Of a stretch of 64,000 bases of DNA, positions 58,904 to 64,000 are shown piece by piece. A program made the translations under genes and the position numbers. The notes beneath the pieces are model-generated. The model made no database searches. It worked only from the letters and a program-made list of their open reading frames with translations, and was not told the DNA's origin. Each line of letters begins with the position of its first letter. Position 1 is the stretch's first letter. Source of the DNA: Lentilactobacillus kosonis (lineage in GTDB: Bacteria; Bacillota; Bacilli; Lactobacillales; Lactobacillaceae); assembly GCF_003864335.1 (NCBI RefSeq), contig NZ_BEXA01000003.1, positions 248,001-312,000 on the forward strand, written 5' to 3'.

Positions 58904-59813
58904 CTGTCTTCACCCCTGAATTTAAATTAAGCTTTTGCAAATACCGTTTCAGTTGTTGTCGTGAACGATACTGGTTTTGAATCATCGGTAATACAATTAC
59001 AATGACTAAGATAATGGCCGACAGAATTTTCAAGTCGTCTGGAGAAACACCAACATTCATTGCTAAGGTTAACAGCACTCGATAAACAATTGCTCCTAAT
59101 ACCATCGCTATTAATCGCCAAACCATCTTCTTAGCCGGTAGAATAATTTCACCAACCAATACCGACGCTAAACCAATGACAATGGTGCCAATTCCCATTC
59201 CAATATCAGCAAACCCATTGCTTTGGGCGATCAACGAACCTGATACGGCAATTAATCCGTTCGAAATTGCGTAACCCAAGACAATCGTCCGATTAGTCTT
59301 GATGCCATTAGCGGCACTCATCGTAGTGTTATTTCCAGTTGCCCGAAGCGCTAACCCACTTTGAGTCTTGAAGAACATTACCAATAAAGCAACGACGATG
59401 GTACAAATAATTACTCCAATTACGATGGTTTGCACCGTCACATCCCAAGTCTCGGGCAGATAATTTGTTAGGACTTTTTGATCCAATAATGGGATATTTG
59501 CCTTACCCATGATGTGCATGTTAACGGAGTACAATCCCGTCATTGTTAAAATCCCAGCTAGTAGTGATGGAATGTGCAATTGGGTATCTAATAACCCAGT
59601 TACCATCCCAGCAAGAAATCCTGCCCCAAAGCCACATAGCATCGCCACCACTGCTGATTGCCCTGACAACATTAATTTAATGGTGACGGCAGCCCCCAGT
59701 GGAAAACTTCCTTCAGTTGTTAAATCAGGAATATCCAAAATCCGAAATGTAATAAATACCCCAATTGTTAAGCACGCCCACATTAGGCCTTGGCCAATCC
59801 CATCAATTATCAT
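58896..59813 (-). CDS. ABC importer permease (COG4120 type)
   Basis: A 305-residue membrane permease of the branched-chain-like (livH-type) class with eight or nine helices. F-I-T-F-R-I-L-D-I-P-D-L-T-T-E-G-S-F-P-L-G-A-A is the family N-terminal mark, and L-R-A-T-G-N-N-T-T-M-S-A-A-N-G is the ATPase-contact loop. AAGGAAGG precedes ATG 59813. Middle gene of the operon. Confidence 0.9.
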   Translation of the reverse strand: MIIDGIGQGLMWACLTIGVFITFRILDIPDLTTEGSFPLGAAVTIKLMLSGQSAVVAMLCGFGAGFLAGMVTGLLDTQLHIPSLLAGILTMTGLYSVNMHIMGKANIPLLDQKVLTNYLPETWDVTVQTIVIGVIICTIVVALLVMFFKTQSGLALRATGNNTTMSAANGIKTNRTIVLGYAISNGLIAVSGSLIAQSNGFADIGMGIGTIVIGLASVLVGEIILPAKKMVWRLIAMVLGAIVYRVLLTLAMNVGVSPDDLKILSAIILVIVIVLPMIQNQYRSRQQLKRYLQKLNLNSGVKTDE

Positions 59814-59842
59814 TTAAACTACCTTCCTTTTACTTATGATTT

Positions 59843-60808
59843 CTAAGGTTCTTGAATCTTGGCTGGATCGATTCCCAACGCTTTGGCTCGGTCATTATTT
59901 ACATATAACCGAAGGGTTTTTGAAGTCTCAACTGGCATGTCTTTGGGATTCTTTTTATCTAAAATTACTTTAGCGGCCATCTTAGCCGTTTGCTTTCCTA
60001 AGTCACGATAGTTGATTCCATATGTGGCGGTTCCACCATCTTGAGCCATTTCGATTGAGCCCGTTACAACTGGCAATTTTTTCTCATTGGCAACCTTGCC
60101 GATAATCTTCATTGAACTAGCCATTAAGTTATCAGTTGGTAAGTAAAGCCCTGAAATCTTGTTGCTCATGACGCTCAGTGCTGATTGAACATCATTGGAT
60201 GAATTGACACTGATTATTTTTAGCTTAATGTTATTTTTCTTAGCGTATTGTTTAGCAATAGATACTTGTAACCCAGAGTTTTCTTCGGATGAGTTATACA
60301 TAACTCCGATTGGTTTGTTGTTCTTAGTTAGGCTCTTTAATAACTTCAATTGTTTCCCAACTGGCCCAAGATCCATTGTTCCAGAAACGTTTGTGTCAGG
60401 TTTATTAGTACTCTTAACCAACCCTGCCGACTTTAGATCAGTTACGGCTGTCGTCAGAATTGGGGTTGTCTTAGTTTGCTTAGCAACGGTTTGAGCTGAT
60501 GGCGTTGCGATTGCTAAAATCATGTCTGGTTTCTTTTGCACGATTTGGCGACTCATGGTATTCAAGTTGGCCTGATCACCCTGGGCATTTTGATAGTTAT
60601 AATCAACTTTCCATTTAGGATGCTTGGCCTTAATCTCTTTAGTTAGCTCACTTTCAAATCCCTTCCTAGCAGCATCAAGCGAACCGTGTTGCACAATTTG
60701 AAGTACCCCTACGTTAACTGTCTTGTCCTTAGATGCTGATGAAGAACAGCCTGCTAGTGTTAGTGCAATGATTGGTAAAGCGATAATTCCCAATAATGAT
60801 TTTTTCAT
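59843..60808 (-). CDS. ABC importer substrate-binding lipoprotein (COG2984 type)
   Basis: A 321-residue lipoprotein with leader and lipobox L-A-G-C-S (Cys about 21), then a periplasmic-binding fold: N-V-G-V-L-Q-I-V-Q-H-G-S-L-D-A-A-R-K-G-F is the family opening. Homologues (TrpX-like) are linked to tryptophan or other aromatic substrates. The Phe-rich leader upstream makes phenylalanine, or aromatic amino acids in general, the best guess here. ATG 60808 follows GGGAGG; an upstream TTG is part of that site. First gene of the transporter operon. Confidence 0.9.
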   Translation of the reverse strand: MKKSLLGIIALPIIALTLAGCSSSASKDKTVNVGVLQIVQHGSLDAARKGFESELTKEIKAKHPKWKVDYNYQNAQGDQANLNTMSRQIVQKKPDMILAIATPSAQTVAKQTKTTPILTTAVTDLKSAGLVKSTNKPDTNVSGTMDLGPVGKQLKLLKSLTKNNKPIGVMYNSSEENSGLQVSIAKQYAKKNNIKLKIISVNSSNDVQSALSVMSNKISGLYLPTDNLMASSMKIIGKVANEKKLPVVTGSIEMAQDGGTATYGINYRDLGKQTAKMAAKVILDKKNPKDMPVETSKTLRLYVNNDRAKALGIDPAKIQEP

Positions 60809-60835
60809 GATAATTCCTCCCAATTTTTAAGAAAC

Positions 60836-60868
60836 AAAAAAACCAGCTAGACAAAGTTCATCTAGCTG
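60836..60868 (-). terminator. Attenuator terminator of the ABC importer leader (segments 6:7)
   Basis: Minus strand CAGCTAGAT, loop GAACTTTG, TCTAGCTG, then seven T (60842-60836), 28 bases before the start codon of the binding-protein gene. Its 5' arm can instead pair with segment 5 (60887-60897). Confidence 0.9.
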
Positions 60869-61006
60869 TACGGGCCCGTTATTGTCCCAGCTAGATCAAT
60901 CTCGTATCTAACTGGCAGTTTTATTTCATGTATAAAAACCTTAGCCATTTGATTAGATACGAACGCAATGCGTGAGCGTCCGTATCCAAAGCATCGAATA
61001 CAAACG
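60836..61006 (-). promoter_or_regulatory. Seven-segment attenuator RNA
   Basis: Segments on the minus strand are: 1 (60996-61007), 2 (60976-60987), 3 (60953-60966), 4 (60901-60915), 5 (60887-60897), 6 (60858-60868), 7 (60843-60851). By eye each neighbour can pair: 1:2 twelve pairs with G-U, 2:3 about eleven, 3:4 eleven, 4:5 ten, 5:6 nine, 6:7 eight. So 1:2, 3:4 and 5:6 form one fold (terminator off), and 2:3, 4:5 and 6:7 the other (terminator on). Confidence 0.78.
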
Positions 61007-61069
61007 CTATCTAAAGAAAAAGCTAAAGGCAAATTCATTATTCAATTGTGTGTATTTAAGTTTTTGCAT
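61007..61069 (-). CDS. Phe-rich leader peptide of the ABC importer attenuator
   Basis: A 20-codon ORF, MQKLKYTQLNNEFAFSFFFR then TAG. GGAGG (61083-61079) lies nine bases before its ATG. Five of the last eight residues are Phe (TTT, TTT, TTT, TTC, TTT), the design of classic attenuator leaders such as E. coli PheL. The stop codon touches RNA segment 1, so a ribosome that finishes would mask segment 1, force 2:3, 4:5 and the terminator. A ribosome stalled at the early Phe codons would leave 1:2 free and allow read-through. The function is inferred. Confidence 0.75.
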   Translation of the reverse strand: MQKLKYTQLNNEFAFSFFFR

Positions 61070-61100
61070 AGTTGCAAACCTCCACAAATGATTAAAACTA

Positions 61101-61129
61101 ATTTAACATTAAATGAGAAAAGTTGTCAA
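61101..61129 (-). promoter_or_regulatory. Promoter of the ABC importer leader
   Basis: TTGACA (61129-61124), 17-base spacer, TTAAAT (61106-61101). Transcription would start near 61094, about 25 bases before the leader-peptide ATG. Confidence 0.7.
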
Positions 61130-61137
61130 CAAATTTT

Positions 61138-61446
61138 TTACAGCTTACGTTGGGCTTCATCAACTGACTGCTCATCAATGAACTCACTAGTGAATCGCTG
61201 TAACGGCGTAAAATCATGCCGATCTTTGAACTTAACTGGAACGGCTTTAACCACGGCCACTAACATATTATTTTCGGTAATAAAAATTTGCCCGATGCCT
61301 TTGGGCTTACCTTTAGTATGCTTACCAGTTCGCCAACTATGTAATTTAAACTCACCAGTATCGTCTTTTTTAATGATATACTTTCCTGATTCATCAGTTG
61401 TTACCGGCACGCCAATGTATTGGAATACTTCATATTGCCCTTTCAA
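61138..61446 (-). CDS. Uncharacterised 102-residue protein
   Basis: A small soluble basic protein (Y-E-V-F-Q-Y-I-G-V-P-V-T near the start, S-W-R-T-G-K-H-T-K-G-K-P-K-G in the middle) with a beta-rich look. I do not recognise it. The start is TTG 61446 after GAGGTG. It ends nine bases before the leader promoter of the importer and shares its direction, but has no visible terminator, so read-through into the attenuator is possible. Confidence 0.65.
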   Translation of the reverse strand: MKGQYEVFQYIGVPVTTDESGKYIIKKDDTGEFKLHSWRTGKHTKGKPKGIGQIFITENNMLVAVVKAVPVKFKDRHDFTPLQRFTSEFIDEQSVDEAQRKL

Positions 61447-61568
61447 ATAAGCACCTCACTTCTAAAATATGAATTGTTTATGAATAACTAAGAATTATTA
61501 GTGAACTTTACAACCTCACCACTAATTAATAATATAATTTTACTTGAAATAATTAAAGAGGTGATATT

Positions 61569-62408
61569 ATGACTAATGTTAAAATCGTAACCGATTCTGC
61601 CGCATCCCTGTCCCCATCAACTATCCAAAATTCGCACATTACGATTATTGATTTACCCGTATTCATCAATGGCAAATTTTACGGTTCGGTTAATAATATC
61701 TCTAGCGACAAATTCCTCCATCTCTTAGCTAACTGTAGTTCTCAGCCAGTCATTGGTCCCGCTAACGTAAATGATTTAACTAAACTATATGATAAATTAG
61801 GTAGTGATGGTAGCCAAATCATTTCAATCCATTTAAGCAGTGCATTATCACCAACCTTCAAAACAGCCCAATCAGCTGCACAGGCATCCGTCAGCGATGT
61901 ACTGGTTATCGATAGCAAAGCCACTTCCAGTGGCCTAGCGTACCAAGTAACTAAGATTGCTGAGCACATTCAGTCTGGATATCCAGTTGAGCTAATCGCG
62001 CAAGGATTAACTAATTTGCGCTGTAAAACTAAAACTTATTTTTCTGTAGCCAATAGTGATCAACTGATCAACCGTCAATTAATCAGTCGTTTTCGCGGTG
62101 CCATTGAACGAAAATTAAAAACTTCATATATCTACCAATTTACTAATAACAATTTCAATTTAATGATGCGCAGTCGATCATGTCAATCCATTGAAAACTT
62201 TTGGCATAACCAAATTCAAAAAATGCATAATGAAAACATCGTTAAATTAACTGTTCTTCATGCTGGTGAAACTCAGTGGGCTAATCTTATACAGGAAGTG
62301 TTAGCTAATGAGTTTCCATTTATTACAATTGAATCCAGAATTACCAAACCTGAGATGGCCAGTTATATGGGATTAGAATCAACTGGCATAACCTACTTAC
62401 TTGGATAA
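61569..62408 (+). CDS. DegV family protein (fatty-acid binding)
   Basis: A 279-residue protein: K-I-V-T-D-S-A-A-S-L at residues 5-14 is the DegV mark, with the S-I-H-L-S-S-A-L-S-P-T and V-I-D-S-K-A-T-S-S-G fatty-acid contacts. DegV/FakB proteins present fatty acids to FakA kinase for phospholipid synthesis. GAGGTGA precedes ATG 61569. Monocistronic. Confidence 0.9.
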   Translation: MTNVKIVTDSAASLSPSTIQNSHITIIDLPVFINGKFYGSVNNISSDKFLHLLANCSSQPVIGPANVNDLTKLYDKLGSDGSQIISIHLSSALSPTFKTAQSAAQASVSDVLVIDSKATSSGLAYQVTKIAEHIQSGYPVELIAQGLTNLRCKTKTYFSVANSDQLINRQLISRFRGAIERKLKTSYIYQFTNNNFNLMMRSRSCQSIENFWHNQIQKMHNENIVKLTVLHAGETQWANLIQEVLANEFPFITIESRITKPEMASYMGLESTGITYLLG

Positions 62409-62409
62409 T

Positions 62410-62456
62410 AAAAAGACTCCCACATCGAGTGCATCGATGTGGGAGTCTTTTTAGAA
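62410..62456. terminator. Bidirectional terminator
   Basis: AAAAAGACTCCCACATCGA...TCGATGTGGGAGTCTTTTT. Confidence 0.9.
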
Positions 62457-62461
62457 GTTGC

Positions 62462-64000
62462 TTATTCTTCGGAACTCTTCTTTGCATGCTTTTTCTTAAA
62501 GCTAAACAAATTACCAAAGTAATTATCATACGTTAACTTGTTTAGTCCTGGCAAAGTAACTGGAATTGCAATTCCAATAATCACGATCCCAAAAACTAAG
62601 CCAACTGCGAGTTGAATCATTGTTAATACTCCCGTTACCGCTAGCGAAGCACTACCTATGATTCCAACCAACATTGCCAGCATAATTGTTGTCCCAATTT
62701 TGCCAACGCCAGTAACCATTTGATCACTGGTAGCTGGTTGCTTTGCCTGACGATTAATGATGAATACCGCTAAGGCATAGTTCATCACTAAAGCAAACAA
62801 GAGAATAAATAAAATAACTGGTGTAACTGAAGTTAATTGGTTCTGATCCAAAAAGCTATGACTAAACCACTTAGTAAAGCCAAGTGACATGAAGTACGTG
62901 ATCAAGCCAATAATCCCAATGTAGGTTGCCTGCAAAATTGAGCCCGAGACAAGCATTGATAATCCGATCAATACCGCTGCAAAGATGATTGCCATCTTCA
63001 CAAAATTGTCCTTTGAAATGGTCTTAGCATTTTGTAATGTTGCTGGCACGCCACCAACAACTACCTTGGCGTCCTTCAAAGTTGTACCGGCAAAATTATT
63101 CTCCATTTGAGAACTAATTTGAGCAACATAATTAAGAGCAGATTTACCATTTAGATCATTCTTCAAGATCACCGTAATTTTCGCGGTCTTCTTATCATCT
63201 GATAGATACTGCTTAATTGATTGACGGAACGTGCTACTCTTCAAACATCCTCTGGAATGTAGAACGTTTGACCTGCAGGCGACTTTGCCATTTCATTAAG
63301 GAAATCTCGTGATTGTTTAACTTCCTTAGTTGAACTTCTAACTTGGGTCCCATATCCTTGAATCTTAGCCTGAATTGCAGCCAGTTCCATTCGGAATTGA
63401 GAAACTGTTTGACTTGCACTATCGGTTTGGCTAGTAATACGATTCAATGCATTGTTGACCCTATCTTGTTGGGTTTGATCAGCCATAGCTCGTTTCAAAG
63501 CCTCGCGAACAACAGAACGTTGGAATCGGTTCATCCGTTTATGATCAGTTTGTTGCAACTCACTTTGGACTTGAGCAACAATTTCTGAAGGTGTTTCTGT
63601 TACATTGTTCATTTCGTTATATTCTTGAATTTTGCTAACTCGATCTGCAATTGATGTCACTGATCGATCAGTTCTAGTCAACGGTCGACTATTTATCTTA
63701 GTAGACTTCAGCCCCTTAGCAACTCGATTCAATGAACTCATGTTACTATCTAAACTACCAGTCACGATCTGTAATTGCTCTTGCATATAAAGCTGTTGTA
63801 ATGGCTCACCTTCTGGTTGCGTAACTGAATTAATTGCACTAACTAACTTATTAGCAGTTAATTGATTGGTTACCCGATCAATTTCTCGTAAATCGGCATC
63901 ATTGTCTAATGTATGATTAGCTTTAATATAAACAGTTACTGGTTCTGCAACGCCTTCAGGAAAGTGAGTCTTAATCACTTTGTACCCAGCCTTAGCTGAT
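62462..64000 (-). CDS. RND/MmpL family membrane protein (frameshifted, 5' end outside window)
   Basis: C-terminal half of a large MmpL/YdfJ-like transporter. The extracytoplasmic domain (about 63240-64000; G-Y-K-V-I-K-T-H-F-P-E-G and V-T-V-Y-I-K, then coiled helices) is followed by five or six helices (62480-63020) and a basic tail. The frame breaks at 63243: D-V needs one more T to read L-K-S-S-T-F-R. Such proteins export lipids or peptides; no substrate is suggested. The N-terminal helices lie beyond the window. Confidence 0.8.

Noticed and set aside
60866-61038. An open frame of about 57 codons running through the attenuator from an ATG at 61038
   Set aside because: It has no ribosome binding site, overlaps the leader peptide in another frame and covers all pairing segments; the open frame is a by-product of the GC-richer stems.
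60968-61450. Plus-strand frame opposite the 102-residue gene and the importer leader
   Set aside because: Its start lacks a ribosome binding site, it lies antisense to the leader, and the translated protein has no family features.
1-64000. Mobile elements, CRISPR arrays, tRNA or rRNA genes
   Set aside because: I found no transposase or integrase frames, no regularly spaced repeats, and no tRNA cloverleaf or rRNA sequence. The many broken genes at first suggested IS- or decay-rich DNA, but all the breaks look like one-base indels.

Overview
The window is low-GC, densely coding Firmicute DNA and looks like a chromosome of a Lactobacillaceae bacterium. The basis is the gene families present (PepO, YfhO, YibE/F pair, PerR, the acetylated DAP-lysine pathway, RNase HI with a viroplasmin domain), strong AGGAGG ribosome binding sites with frequent TTG/GTG starts, and T-box and L-box RNAs. 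I cannot name a species. I see no phage, IS element, rRNA, tRNA or CRISPR array.

Layout. 1-2404: end of a spermidine/putrescine importer (potB, potC, potD). 2453-6757: small gene, membrane acyltransferase, P-type cation ATPase. 6906-16944: a lysine/diaminopimelate block. A seven-gene minus-strand operon (lysA-dapH-dapL-dapA-dapB-patA-asd) lies behind a lysine riboswitch, and a divergent aspartokinase-dapF pair faces it. Together they encode the acetyl-DAP route from aspartate to DAP and lysine. 17-24 kb: nuclease-helicase, FAH-family hydrolase, lactonase, acetyltransferase, PerR, secreted amidase. 24.3-26.6 kb: proBA behind a proline T-box. 26.6-41.5 kb: YibE/F proteins, UspA, thioesterase, PepO, YfhO, secreted matrixin, a PEPCK/HPr-kinase-like protein, MetAP, PgpA-like, Mpg, DUF488, beta-phosphoglucomutase-like. 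41.6-58 kb: VOC protein, DUF2179, RNase HI, a kinase-like protein, YeiH with its divergent LysR regulator, cytosine deaminase, KtrBA, a pyridoxine/HMP kinase, oxidoreductase, OsmC, cold-shock protein, ketopantoate reductase, lipoate ligase and a GcvH-like lipoyl carrier. 58-61 kb: an ABC importer of the COG2984/4120/1101 type. 61.1-64 kb: a DegV protein and a truncated RND/MmpL protein.

The most notable element is the leader of the ABC importer (60836-61129). It has a promoter, a ribosome binding site, and a 20-codon peptide ORF in which five of the last eight residues are Phe. These are followed by seven RNA segments that can pair as 1:2, 2:3, 3:4, 4:5, 5:6 and 6:7, and 6:7 is an intrinsic terminator just before the first transporter gene. 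This reads as ribosome-mediated phenylalanine attenuation in a Gram-positive, where T-boxes are the usual device, and it suggests that the importer carries an aromatic amino acid.

A warning on sequence quality. About 22 genes are broken by single-base indels, nearly all in short homopolymers and mostly losses of one A or T. Restoring one base gives family-length proteins, including for genes expected to be essential. I therefore treat these as consensus errors in the sequence rather than decay, and give one reconciled span per gene. Real pseudogenes cannot be excluded without reads.
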